DNA of 64,000 bases from Mytilus trossulus (taxonomy: Eukaryota > Mollusca > Bivalvia > Mytilida > Mytilidae): the NCBI RefSeq assembly GCF_036588685.1, contig NC_086381.1:51707431-51771430 (forward strand). The letters are read 5' to 3'. The first letter of the stretch is position 1; each line of letters opens with the position of its first letter. Below the pieces are notes generated by a model. That model ran no database searches, was not told the DNA's origin, and worked only from the letters and a program-made list of their open reading frames with translations. Of the stretch, positions 23,306 to 36,100 are shown piece by piece. Position numbers and translations under genes: made by a program.

Positions 23306-23421
23306 AAGCACTAATTCGGTGGTCAACTAATGCTATCAAAATCATTAAATAGATATTAAGATAAAGTTACTCTTGTCATCTTAAATAGTAAGACATCATT
23401 AATCATTAATATTTTTACCTA
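23306..23421. other. Gene A 3' flank
   Basis: A short AT-rich stretch after the stop, probably 3' UTR. A clear AATAAA was not pinned down. Confidence 0.3.
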
Positions 23422-24205
23422 ACGTAAGGGTACCCAAATTGCACCGAGTACCCAAATTGCACCTATTTAGAAAAGATCGCTATCGGAAATCTTACAAGAT
23501 TTCCTAGAGACTAAACAATTTGTATTTTAGTGATTAGATACTATGCACGTCTTTTATCATAGGTAAACATAGTTAGATATACACAAAACATTCACAGTAT
23601 TTATCAACAGATGGACTGTTTACCGAAAAAGCAAAATGTACGAAAAGAGGGACGAAAGACACCAAAGGGACAGTCAAACTCGGAAATCTAAAACAAACTG
23701 ACAACGCCATGGCTAAAAATGAAAAAGACAAACAGAAAAACAATAGTACACATGACACAACATAGAAAACTAAAGAATAAACAACACGAACCCCACCAAA
23801 AACTAGGGATGCGACGTCATCAAAACGTCATCTTTTTAAAATTAGCAAATACAATATATTAAAAGTATCCATTTCGTAAAATATGAAGAGTAAGCATGGA
23901 CTTATATCCAATTGTTGAAAATATTTGAAAAAATAAACAAAAGCTAGGTTATTAGACTTTTGACGATGTGAATTTAAGCATAGATGCAATTTGGGTACTC
24001 CTCGTTACAGAATCATGGGTAGTTTGGAGGTTGATTCAAACCCATTTTTGTATGACTCAATATGGATTAAAAATCAAATTGGTGTACCCTATACAATAAA
24101 GAAGGATAGGGCTAGAAAATAAACAGTATGAACATTTTTTACTTGATCATTAAAAAACGTAGGTGGAAAAACTGTCAAAATAGGTGCAATTTGGGTACCG
24201 TTACA
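23422..24205. mobile_element. TIR element, about 784 bp, ends GTAAnGGTACCCAAATTGCACC
   Basis: The left end GTAAGGGTACCCAAATTGC and the right end GCAATTTGGGTACCGTTAC are inverted repeats of about 22 bases with one mismatch. A second, nested pair lies just inside (23449 and 23985). An R6 repeat is inserted at 23630-23805. A stray end of the same family is visible near 17353-17385 (AAATAGGTGCAATTTGG). No ORF; non-autonomous. Confidence 0.75.
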
Positions 24206-24269
24206 CTCTGAGGCTTTATTTTATAATTAGTGTTTAATTGGAATTCTTTTACAAGTGAATCATCTGTGT

Positions 24270-24375
24270 ACTTTAATAGTGTAAAACTGAGAATGGAAAT
24301 GGGAATTGTGTCAAAGAGACAACAACCTGACCAAAGTACAGACAACAGCAGAGGGTCACCAAGGTGTTTGCTGGA
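24270..24375 (-). repeat. Family R5 fragment, minus orientation
   Basis: GAGAATGGAAATGGGAATTG ... GACAACAGCAGAGGGTCACC is the complement of the R5 phrase seen at 34100-34192. Confidence 0.8.
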
Positions 24376-25886
24376 TTATGCCCTGTGTAGAAATTTCAAT
24401 CAATTAAAAAAAAAGATTTCAATTGTAACATATACAATGTATTCTGATATAAACTATTTTATGAAAACAAAGTAGACGTACTTTCCAAAACAAGACCTAT
24501 TTTCTATTGGAATGAAAGCGATTGTTTTCTTTTATTTTTAAATGTATGCTGTGTATGTTTCCCCTGGAATCCAGTAATGCATGATTTTGTACTTTTCTAT
24601 CAAATAACATATTTCCAAACAAAATAAGTCTTTGATTAAAGACAAATTTAATTTACTTTAAATTCGATAGTATATTTACTGGTGGTGTTCTCATATATTT
24701 CATGATGGTACGATTCTAAACCTCCAACGGGAGGGATTGTACTTGATTAACATAGGACGAAGACATAATTTTTCAATCAGTTTAAAAGAGGTCAAGTCCC
24801 GGTATGTCAGTATCTCCTATTAGATCTTTGTTAATATATGTATGTATTGTCATTTTGCTTCTTGTTTCTATTCTCACCTCGTACTGGGACTTATTTTAAA
24901 CCGAGTTTTGTTGTGTTTTTGTTTATTTTACATAAGTTAGAGGTATACAGAGAGGATTGAGCTATATATCACAAAACACGTTTAACCCAGCCGGTTTTTT
25001 TTTTCGCCTGTCCCAAGTCAGAACCCGCTGGCGTTTGCTAGTCTTGAATGGTTTTTTTTCATTTTAAGTTCCCATTTTCATTATAAATTTTACTTTGGTT
25101 CAAAACTGCTTTTACAATATAATTTTTGAAATTACTAGGGAATTGACACAATCGAACATTTAAATGTTGCAAGCGATAGTTTTAAGAAAAAATTAGCACA
25201 GCATTGTTTAAATGTCGCTGGCAATATCAACAATGTTTTGACGACATTTAACATTAAACAACATTGTCATCGTAATCACTGGGTATAATAATACAATGGA
25301 GGAATATTCAACTGAAAAGACCAAAGCAGAACGGTTAAAAATGTTCAATGAATGGCTTTTAGGCAAACAATTTGAATATTAAAACAAGTCGTTTGAATCT
25401 GTCGATGTCGAATGAATGAATCACGTGTTTTGAAAACGCAGTAAATGATGTACACAGATAAGTACTACATCCAAATTATGTCAGATATACCATTCAAAGT
25501 TACAAAATAATCACATAACCGTTTAACCCGTCGCATATTTTGCGTCAATACCAATTGCGGAACCTCTGGCCTTTGTTAGTCTTGTTTAATATTTTATTTA
25601 ATGTTCCTTTTTATGGTCTTTGAGTTGAGTATTGCGTCCATTTTCATTGAAGTTGTACTCATTTTTGTTAAGGGGCTTGCTGCGAACCGCCTTCGGATGC
25701 CGGGTTTTTTGGCTGTGTTGAAGACCAATTGGTTGTTTTCTGCTTTTTTTCTGCTCTTTGGTCTGGTTGCAGTTTCTTTGTGATTCATTCCCCATTTCCA
25801 TTCCCAATTTTATGTGTCCAACAAACATTTCTTGTGATCCATCTGTGACCTCCAATGCGTTGGGAGCCCAAGCAGGCTTCAATTTT
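24376..25886. other. Repeat-derived spacer, families including R5
   Basis: 24700-25050 shares phrases with 46380-46620 (CCAACGGGAGGGATTGTACTTG; GCTAGAGGTATA-like end). 25575-25820 is an R5 relative (CCTTCGGATGCCGG ... CATTCCCCATTTCCATTCCC). Open frames here (for example 25758-26081) are repeat-derived. No gene is seen. Confidence 0.5.
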
Positions 25887-26829
25887 CATAAAAGCTGTGA
25901 CACAAAAAACCAGGTCCCCAAATTAAGGTCAAGTTACAGTAAATGGGGTATGTCACAAATTTCTGTAAAATTTGGCGTACATCTCTGGCTCGATTTACTT
26001 CAACTGAAAATCGAAAAAATAATGTATTTATCTCAATTATCATTTGAAATATTACTGTTTGAATTCTTACAAAAGGGGTGAACATTTGTATAGAAAGCAC
26101 ATAAAATCGGCGAAAACCCTTCTTAAATTTGTCTTAAAATCGCCAAATCTCTTATTCTATTCCATAGATTTTTCTTAAAAAACTATATGTTGTTGATACA
26201 TAAATTTCCGTTATAATGATGCAAAATAAAGATAGGTCACCGACTTCGTTTTTACGGTATACATCATTCAAAGTTGCGTTCTTTGTGAAAAAATCCAACA
26301 AAACGTCGAAATAATCGTAACGTTATCGCGTTGCAGGCCGTAAAACGTTGGTTTTTGAGGTTTTTCACCACCAACAAGGTATCAAATTGATTATTAGACA
26401 AAAAACGAAGTCGGTGACCCTATGATTATTTTATATCATTAAAACAGAAATGTATGTGTCAACAATAGATAGTTTTTTAAGAAAAATCTATGGAGTAGAA
26501 TTAGAGATTTGGCGATTTTAAGACAAATTTTAGAAGGTTTTTCGCCGATTTTATGTGCTTTCTATACAAATATTCACCCATATTAAAAGAAATCAATTTG
26601 CAATTTTTCAGATAATAAAAGAGATAAATGTATTATTTTTTCGATTTTCAGTTGTAGTTCAACGAGCCAAAGATGTATGCAAATTTTTAGCAAAATCTGC
26701 GACATAACCCATTTACTGTTCCTTGACCTTAACACCAAAATTTCATACAGGTCCATAATTCCAATGACTTTAATCCATCTAATAACTAATGTTTCTCTCG
26801 TACTTTTAAGATAACTACCCACTTTTATG
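25887..26829. mobile_element. Large fold-back element, about 943 bp
   Basis: The two halves are extended reverse complements. GGTCAAGTTACAGTAAATGG faces CCATTTACTGTTCCTTGACC. TTGTATAGAAAGCACATAAA faces TTTATGTGCTTTCTATACAA. GGTCACCGACTTCGTTTTT faces AAAAACGAAGTCGGTGACC. The unpaired centre spans about 26255-26400. The two ORFs in the arms are mirror images, not genes. Confidence 0.85.
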
Positions 26830-27102
26830 ATAAATATTTAGCTGTGAGTGTTGCAATTTAGTGTTTTGTTTCTGTTGTGTCGTTGTTCTCATATATTTGG
26901 TGTGTTTACATCAGTTTAAGTTTGTAACCCGGATTTGTTTTGTTTTTCTCAATCGATTTATGAATTTCGAACAGCGGTATACTACTCACTGCTGCCTTTA
27001 TTTAACAGCCTTCATGCAGGTAGCACAAAAAAAATCTATAAAACTAAGGTCAATATGTGATAAGCCATGCCATAAATGCAATACACCACCTAAGTATAAA
27101 AA

Positions 27103-27385
27103 AAGAAGATGTGGTATGATTTCCAATGAGACAACTCTCAACAAGAGACCAAAATGACACAGAAATTAACAAGTATTATGATAGGACACCGTACGGCATT
27201 CAACAAAACCGTATAGTCAGCTATAAAAGGCCCCGAAATGACAATGTAAAGCAATTCAAACCATTAAACTAACGGCCTTATTTATGAAGACAAAATAATC
27301 GAAAAACAAATATGTAACACATAAACAAACGATAAAGTCAGTCCATATAAATTACATAATAGTTGACCAATTACATATACCCATT
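27103..27385 (+). repeat. R1 family copy, nearly full length
   Basis: It starts AAGATGTGGTATGATTTCC and contains CACCGTACGGCATTCAAC, TATAGTCAGCTATAAAAGGC and ACACATAAACAAACGATAAA. Confidence 0.85.
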
Positions 27386-28265
27386 AGAAGAATTGCAAAA
27401 TCATGAATATATAACATTTAGCAAAAAGACTTGGACGAATTAATTTAACAATTGCATGCCAGCGTCTAGGAGAATGTCAAATGTTGATATATATAATGCT
27501 GGTTATTATCCGTTTCCAATTAACGATATGTTCAAATATTTAATCCTGATCAGATAGTTTGAAACATGTGTGTATCAGATTTTTAAAGTGATAGCCCAAG
27601 AATCAAAACAGACCGAAACTAAGACATGTTTGTCCGACTGATCTAGCAAATGGTTAATCCAAAGCAAATTGTCATGAACACAACATTTCATACTTAAAGC
27701 ACAATATCATAATGTAACTAAATACAAACATTTAAGAGGTTCTTGAATTGGGAAACGCACGTGAGCGTTTGACTTAGTTGATCAAATCTCTAGAATTTTA
27801 ACATTTTCCCTTATATAATTATATGGGAGGTACGATATTTATCTTCAGTTTGAGCACATAAATGAAGAATATTAATGTAACAGTTATGAAAGACAACAAA
27901 CAAGAATGTGTCCTTAGTACATTGATGCCAAAATCACACTATCATTTTCTATGCAGTGGGCCATAAAATTCGGGTCAAGACTCTTATGTATGAGAAAGAT
28001 AGTATCATAGGGAATATGTGTACTAAGTTTCAAATTGGACTTCAACTTCATCAAAAACTACCTTGACCAAAAACTTTAACATGAAGCGGGACAGACGGAC
28101 AATCGAATGCACAGACGAACACACTCACAGACCAGAAAATATAATGCCGATAAATAGGGCATAAAATACACGTATAATTATATGGAAAATCAATAAATTA
28201 TTTGGTATCAAAGTCCTATAATCCGAACGACTAATCGAGGATATATCATTTATCACGGTAAATAA
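27386..28265. repeat. Spacer with a degenerate interspersed repeat (about 27770-28190)
   Basis: TTATATAATTATATGGGAGG near the start and TATAATTATATGG at the end bracket a block containing GCGGGACAGACGGACAATCG, a typical mollusc repeat phrase. No coding potential. Confidence 0.5.
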
Positions 28266-28440
28266 ACTCGTCATAGATACCAGGACTCAATTTAGTATAT
28301 ACGCCAGATGCGCGTTTTGTCTAGACGCTCGAATCCAAAAAAGTTAAAAAGGCCAAATAAAGTACGAAGTTGAAGAGCATTAAGAACCAAAATTCCTAAA
28401 AGTTTGGCCAAATACAGCTACGGTAATCTATGCCAGCCAC
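28266..28440 (-). repeat. Family R3 copy, minus orientation, ribozyme-like core deleted
   Basis: In reverse complement it matches 29595-29785 (CGTAGCTGTATTTGGCCAAA ... TTGGATTCGAGCGTC), but the CTGATGA block is missing: GAGCGTC runs directly into TAGACAAAACGCGCATCTGG. Confidence 0.75.
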
Positions 28441-29594
28441 TCCTAATTGGTGGGAAAAAGTATGAGTGCACTGAGAAATTCATTGACCTTCAGTGTGATT
28501 GTCGGGCTTATCAATGATAGTAAATTTTTGTCAGATTGTTTTTACTAATATAACGTCATTGCTTTTTTTTTTCATAAATTTACAGTTGTGGTGTTATAAT
28601 CAGTTTGCAAAAACATTACACTCAACTGGTGCTTTTGGCAGTCTTCAGTGAGCTGTATGATGATACTTTTGCTCATTGTTGAAGGCATAACTGTTAATTT
28701 GTGGTAAAGTCCTTTCTTTTCTTAAATAGATGATGTCAACACTAAAATATTGAATGTTTGTCTGAGATTAAATCTAACTTTAATTTTTTGTAATGGATAA
28801 GAAAAAATTCTTTAAGACTTAAAAACGGCACAAAGCCCTAGTTGGGTGTAATTCTCTGCAAACACCACAACTGTAAATTTATGAACAAAACAAAGAGGTT
28901 ATATCAGTAGAATCAATCTTGCAAATAAATAAAACTTTTACTATTATTGAGTGTAGCTGTTTAATCAATCTTGTCCAGTTCTAACCTTTTTAATTCCTTG
29001 TGCACAATAAATACGAGTTTGCGTCAATATTATACCTCAGATTTCCTTCGCTGTATATGCAAAGCTTTTAGGAATAATTTATCAGTAATGCCATCGAACT
29101 TTGTACTTTATTTATTCTTTTTTAACGTTTTTGTTTGATTATTTTATTATTTAAGACAAAACGCGCGTTTGTCGCAATACAAAACTTCAATCCTGGTATT
29201 TATGATGAGTTTATTTATAACATTTATCAATCTAACACGATAAAGCGTGTCAATACACTTTAACTTTGTTATCTAAAACCAATTTGTTGTTAATAAATAC
29301 CAATGATAACACTCCACCATTTTTGTCAGCTTTTGGATTGCACTTTTCAAATATGGGCGTCGATGCAAATTATAGTGATTAAAAGTAAAAAGTAAGTTGA
29401 ATACTTTTTTCAAGTTACCTCCATCTCGTATGTATCTCGGTAGATCTATGTATATATTCATTTATGTAAATATATTTACTGAAAGATTAAGGTTCATCAC
29501 TTTGTGCTGACATGAATTATCATTCATATGGTTATAATTATAAATTAACTGTTCACAAAATTTAGATTTTTTTTTAAATTAAGGCTTTTCTACC

Positions 29595-29785
29595 TCAGGC
29601 ATTGATTACCTTAGCTGTATTTGGCATAACTTTTAGGAATGTTGGTCCTTAATGCTCTTTACCTTCGTACGTTATTTGGCCTTTAACTTTTTGGATTCGA
29701 GCGTCACTGATGAGTCTTTTGTAGACGAAACGCTCGTCTGGTGTATATACAAAATTTAGTCCTCGTATCTATGATGAGTTTATTG
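29595..29785 (+). repeat. Family R3 copy with intact hammerhead-like core (29707-29745)
   Basis: It contains GCTGTATTTGGCATAACTTT and then CTGATGA, GTCT, a 5-base loop, AGAC, GAAACGC and GGTGTA. The order and pairing match the catalytic core of a type I hammerhead: stem II GUCU/AGAC, stem III ACGC/GUGU with a wobble pair, GUA cleavage triplet. A stem I next to the core is not apparent, so activity is uncertain. Confidence 0.65.
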
Positions 29786-30136
29786 AGAATATAGTGTACT
29801 GTTTACAGAATAATTTACAATTTAGAACAACCTGTGCACCTGGAAAAAAAACAAAAGAGTGGCGGGACCTAGAGATTTGAAAGTGTTTGTCACTGTGTGT
29901 TTAAATATCTAAACATTTCCATTTCTCATTCTGGCATCTTATGTAAAAAAAAAATCGGTCCAGAAAGTCTTTCAAAATGTAGTAATGATACCAACCAATG
30001 TATATATTGCAGTTTCGAGTTTGTTCCCTGTTCTGCTAGTATTAAAACGATACATTATTGAAACACAAATAGCTCATCATAAATATTACAAAAATATACA
30101 CCTCGTTATTGTTATGTTACAGATATTCTCCAAATT

Positions 30137-33100
30137 ATGGAGGCTGATTCAGAAGCGGACGTGGACAGTCCTAAAATGGTGGAAACTCCTGGTGTATTAA
30201 ATGTTATGTAAGTTTTATCAGAAGTTAGCATATTACGCTGACACGTATAAATGTGCTTTAAAGCTAAAATACTGTGTTGTCGTCTGTAGGTGATTACTGA
30301 TAAATTTACTGATGGCTTTGTATTGACTTCCTCTATGGAATATTCAAGAAATGCTCTCTTTTCACAATCATTCATTTATGTTTACATGGTATACCTATGT
30401 TGAGATTGTCGCCTACTGTCATATACTAACATCAAATGCTGTTCAGTGTTCATATTTTGGAATGAAAAAACAATGATCCCAGATTTTGAAGCGGTCAGTA
30501 TTCAGTTGTGGTGTCTGTATGTTAATTTGTTTGTCAGGTTTTCTTAATTATAAATTTGTCTTTCCATAACATTGTTGTAATAAAAAAAAATGTTTGGACG
30601 AGTTTTGTGAAAATCTTTGTATATAAGTTCGAGAATGCATGCTTTTTATGTTAGCGCGACACATGTTTTTGATATCCTGTGTCGTTAATTGAATATGTTC
30701 GTTGTTGTTCTGCGGTTTGCATGTTATATTATATTATTGAGAGGAAAGACCTTACTGTATTTCTTCTGATTATTATTATTCTTTCCGCCAAACTTTAACG
30801 AAAGTTCCCAAAAAAGTACGCGACATGTTGAAATGATATTAGATATCTAGTATCGGTTGACCAAAAGCTATCTTGTGGTGAGGGCACGACCCCGTAACAT
30901 TTCCTCAATAGCGGTTATCTCCCCTAACATCAAAAACGTTGTTATCATTCTACCTCCATAACCATAATAGGTAGGAAAAAAACAAAGGGTGGAATTTGTT
31001 TAGGAACAAATTCTGGTTCTTCGTTACATTTGAATCGAAAAGATTTAACGACTCATTGGTAGGGTTTTGCCCCTTTGAAAATTCACCAATGTCAGTTGGC
31101 CACTAAAACTCAAAAACCGTAAGTTGTAGCTACCTAGGATCATCACCAATGATCATCAATTAACGTGACCATGAAAATTGACCTAAGGTCAAAGGTCAAG
31201 GTCATGACCTTTATTTTGGCCAAAGCTTGTTATCGTATTTACTCAATAACCGAAAAAGATGGCTGATAAAATGTAACGGAGAAAATATGTGTCTTGTCGA
31301 GATCTACATTTGTTAAGTGGGTTTAAAGTTATTGGACCAATTGTTATGGAACCTGGGCATCAAAACTGTTTTTTTGGGGTCCGAAATGATGATTGCTTGC
31401 TTATAACTCAAAAGTGGTAAGGGATAAAAAGAAACTTTGAATGCAAAAAGGTTTAGCATAACAAGATCTACAACGTTAGATCAAGGTCAGAGTTCAAGTC
31501 CCTAGCAAAGACATGAAACACCTTAGCAACCATATGTTTTTGAACTTAGAATGCTACGAATAATATAAATATGAAATTCTTAATACTGGAAATGACATAT
31601 TTGTCCCTAGCAACGACATATAAGTCCTTAGCAATCACTTATTTTTTTCACTTTAAATACTATGAATAGTACATATGACATTTTAAATACTTGTAGTAAT
31701 ATTTTTATCCTTACGAATGATTTTTGTCCTTAGCAACCACTTGTTGTGAACATAAAAGTCCTAAGAAACCATATATTTTTAACTAAGAAGGCAATTAATA
31801 AAAGAAAAAAGGAAAGACCTTTCAATTGTTCATGAACAATTGACTTTTTAATTTGTTTTTGCATTTCTCTGTTATGAATGTTCTTGCGTGTGTTCTTGTG
31901 TGTGTTTGTGCTATGTTTCTCTCACGTAGTATTGTCATTTTAACTATAAATTTAATTAACATTGTCATTCAGCGGGAGGTTTTGCTAGCTATTTAACCAG
32001 GTTCAAGCCACCATTTTTTTTAAATGGCCTGTACCAAGTCATGAATATATCAGTTGTTATCATAAAGCTCTTATCTATGTACTATGTTGACACTGCAGTG
32101 TTCCTGTTGTTCTTTTGTTTTCCTCTTAAAGTTGATGTGTTCCCTCAGTTTTCGCTTGTAACCCGGTTATGTTTTATCTCAATCAATTATAGACGACTAT
32201 CAAACACCGTATACTACTGTTGTCTTTATTTTCTTTTGTTTCACTCTTCGCTCCGCAACTGCTCCCGAACCATTTGCTGGATGTATTAAAACTGTCACTA
32301 AATCGTATTTACCTGTTGTACTGTACATTAAATCGATACATTTAGAGGTTTACCGTGCTACGACTACGACTTTGTGTCCACTTCTTTTCCATAAATAGTA
32401 TTCAAGCATACACCGAACTGCAAGGCAAATTAGAAAAGGGGAAATAAAAAAAACCTGACAAAACAACCAAAAAAGTATATATATACATGTTCTCATTAAA
32501 GCAAAATGTAAGTACATTTAAACACAAGGGGACCAAATAGAAACAACAATTAAAAAACCCATCGTGTCCGAATTATAAACTTCTTTACAATTTCACTTAT
32601 CACATCGATTATTTTCTTTTGTAAGTTTCCCTTGTTGAATCAAAGACTTTCGTAACTTTATCTTGGGTTGTTAGTAATGCATTGGCAACTCGTCTCAAAT
32701 CCTTTATCAGGAATTCATTCAATTTTCTCTTTAAATAACCGCCTTTGTGCTCAGATTACGTCGTTGTTTTTTGCCCGCACCTCATTCGATGGTCATTATA
32801 GATGCATATGCGTGTAATATAATTTCCCAGTGTTTGATTTATGGTTGCATGTATCATATATGTTGCTTGCAGTTCATTTAAAATTCATTTGTGGTTGCAT
32901 TTAATAACACGAAATTGTTAATAATTTTTAAATAATAACAAAAAAGGAAGCGGAAAAATTTTATTTGATTAAAGTTTACTACGGTTACAAATAAACTCAT
33001 TATAGATACAAATTAACTAGATGTTTTTCTTTTAAAATATTGTTATCTCTAATGAAACCTATATATTGACGACTTCTGCATGTACAGATGATTAAAGATG

Positions 33101-36100
33101 TATCTTGCTGAAATTACTTTAAATTAAGTGTATACTACATTTTAAAAATGAACAGTGTCTCTTCCTGGATTTTGATATCAATAACATAAACGGGAAGCTT
33201 AAAACAAAACTTTACAATAAAAGAGATGATTTTAAGTTAAGGCGGAAAGAAATGGTCCTCTATAATGATATTTCGATTAATTAACATATAACATTTAGTT
33301 TTATTTGAAATTAACAAAACATTATGTTTTCAAACGTGTAATCTTTGATTACGTTCATAAGTAGCTGAGTTTGTCATTCCTATGTCAATGGGCTATCTAT
33401 AAATGATTTTGATAAATATATATTTGATAAATATTTTGATAAATTAATTACCAAAGCTTACATCAAAACTCTGAAATGTACTGCCCCCAAACTGAATTTG
33501 CCTCTGTTTAAACGATAAATTTTGTGTAGAAATATATGTTTATATCTCATTATGTACATATCTTACCCTGTACTTAGCATCGTTTTTATCAGGGATTCAG
33601 GGGTCTTATATGTTTGATTGACAAACAAATTGTAAATTCCAAATCCGTTATTTCCGGTTTACAAAACTTTGAATTTTTCGAAAAACTTCGATTTTTTTCA
33701 TCCCAGGCGTAGATTACCTTAGCCGTATTTGGCACGATTTTTTTTTAAATTTTGGATCCTCAATGCTCTTTAACTGTGTACTTGTTTGGCTTTATAAATA
33801 TTTTGATGTGAGCGTCACTGATGAGTCTTAATTAGACAAAACGCGCGTCTGGCGTACTAAAATATGTTCCTGGTACCTTTGATAATTATTTGCTGCATTT
33901 ATAAATTTGCGATTTGATAATTGCTGTCACAAATTGCGTTAATATAAGGCTATGATAAATTAGTTACTGTAGTAGATTTTACCTAATGCAAATCGTAGCT
34001 AGGGCATTTTTTTATCATGACACACATGTGCAATAAATGGATAAAGATAAAAATAAATTTGTTTTATTTAAGTGTCACGTATTGATACTTCACAGCAGTA
34101 AATATACCCATTGGTGGCCTTCGGCTGTTGCCTGCTCTATTGTCGGGTAGTTGTCTTTTTGACACATTCCCCATTTCCATTCTCAATTTTACAAGTGCAA
34201 CAACATAAACAGAAAGATCATCATCCAGCCTATAAAGACTTATGAGACACTATTATATACACACAAGGTTTAAAAACAAGTAGAAAATAAAAAGCAATCT
34301 CATGTATTTTATCTTGAAAACTTAATAAATTGAACGGTATGATATAAATTAGAATTAACAGAAATTTAAAACTACATATATAAAATATAGCGACAAACGA
34401 CTAAAACAAAATTATGGGTAAAGCTGCGATTAAAATAAAACCTTACCATTCAAATTTAAAATTGATAAAAATAAAATAAAAAGATAAAGAGGATAGAATA
34501 GAATCGTAAATTATTGTAAACCGCTTTCACCAATTTTCTAAATTAAAATTTTAAATTTAAAAAAAAATTCTGTCAACATATAACATTTTATTGAATCTGC
34601 TTACTTTATTTATGTATCAACAGTTTTTTCTGGACATCTCGGTTTTCTTTATATTACTTTTATCATAATAAAAAGAACAGGCTTTATGAATGAAAGTCAC
34701 CTTTAAAACAAATAACGTGCACAATTTTAAGGAATGAATATATACTCAATTTGATATATCTAATGGAAATAACATGTAAATAATGATTAATGTTTCTAAT
34801 CAAAGAAATTTTGAAAATGTTGTAAGTGTATCTAAACGGTAACTTTGATTTTGTTTATTTTTATTTTTATTCACCAGAACCTACAGAATTTTTAAATCCG
34901 TATACGTGTAATCATGCAAAGACATGTTACTAGTATACTGAAAGTTAAGTGATGGCAAGCAGATCGGCTCTGTAGAATACTTAGTTGTCTACACTACAGA
35001 TATAAAAACACAGAAACGTGCAGTAAAGAGAATTTACCGTATTTCCGTTCCATAAAATGAACGAATCTAATTAGATATGAAGTAGTGACAAAAGAAAATC
35101 ATTTCAAGATTGTCAGACGGTAAAAGAGTCAGTAACATTATTTTAACAAAGTATTATTATAGGATGTGAAATATCGTCTTTGCGAATTACAAATTATATA
35201 TAAAATATATATTAAAAATTGTATCATGTCAAATACGATATGACACATTCTAAAAACCAGTTACTGGGGAGTGCATTAGATCTTGTATGTCTAGAATTTA
35301 TTTTTTACATTTTGTTTTTTATATGCAGTAGATATTATTATTTTTATTTCAATCTTACAAGCTTCTTATATAATTGTTATGATAAATTAAAATGCAAATA
35401 AGATGCATTTGCATGTAGATTTAAAAAAAATAATAATATAACCCTTGTTTTTCAAAAATATCTTTGTGGTTAACAAATAACTTTTACTCAGACCTTTTAC
35501 TTCGTTAACAAACTATTGATTTGTTTACCAGGATGGCATAGAGACGAAACAATCTGTCAGTTATATTATCAATAAGGAAGCTATAGAGAATCTTCGTATT
35601 TACAATTAATCTTTTATTATATTAACAGAGTGTACTGCCAACCGTGTAAGGAGCAAGGCAATGAGAAAAGGGCAGTTTACTGGTGTATTAACTGTCCACA
35701 TCTATTATGTGAGAATTGTTATGGTTACCATAAAGTTCTAAAAGCAACCCAAAGTCATAAAATATTGAGTATAGACGACTACCATATGATAGGTATTAGT
35801 ATAGATGAATCTGAAACCTACTGCCCAATTCATCCAACTATGCGAAATAAGTTTTTCTGTGTTACTCACAAAGTGGCTTGCTGTAATATATGCAAGGAAG
35901 AAAAACACAGTACTGAGTGCAATGTCAAGTTAAAAAAGAAACTTTTAAAGATAACTGATGTTCAAGGAGATATGAACGCAATGATTGAAACTATGAAGAA
36001 AATAGTTGAAAACATGAGAACGGGTTTGCTTAATGATTTCTGCAGTGTCTCCGATTTGGAAAATCAAAAACAAATAATTTTTGACGAAATGAAAAACAGT

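Noticed and set aside
25758..26822. Two small similar ORFs on opposite strands as a gene pair
   Set aside because: They are the two arms of a fold-back element and mirror each other for that reason.
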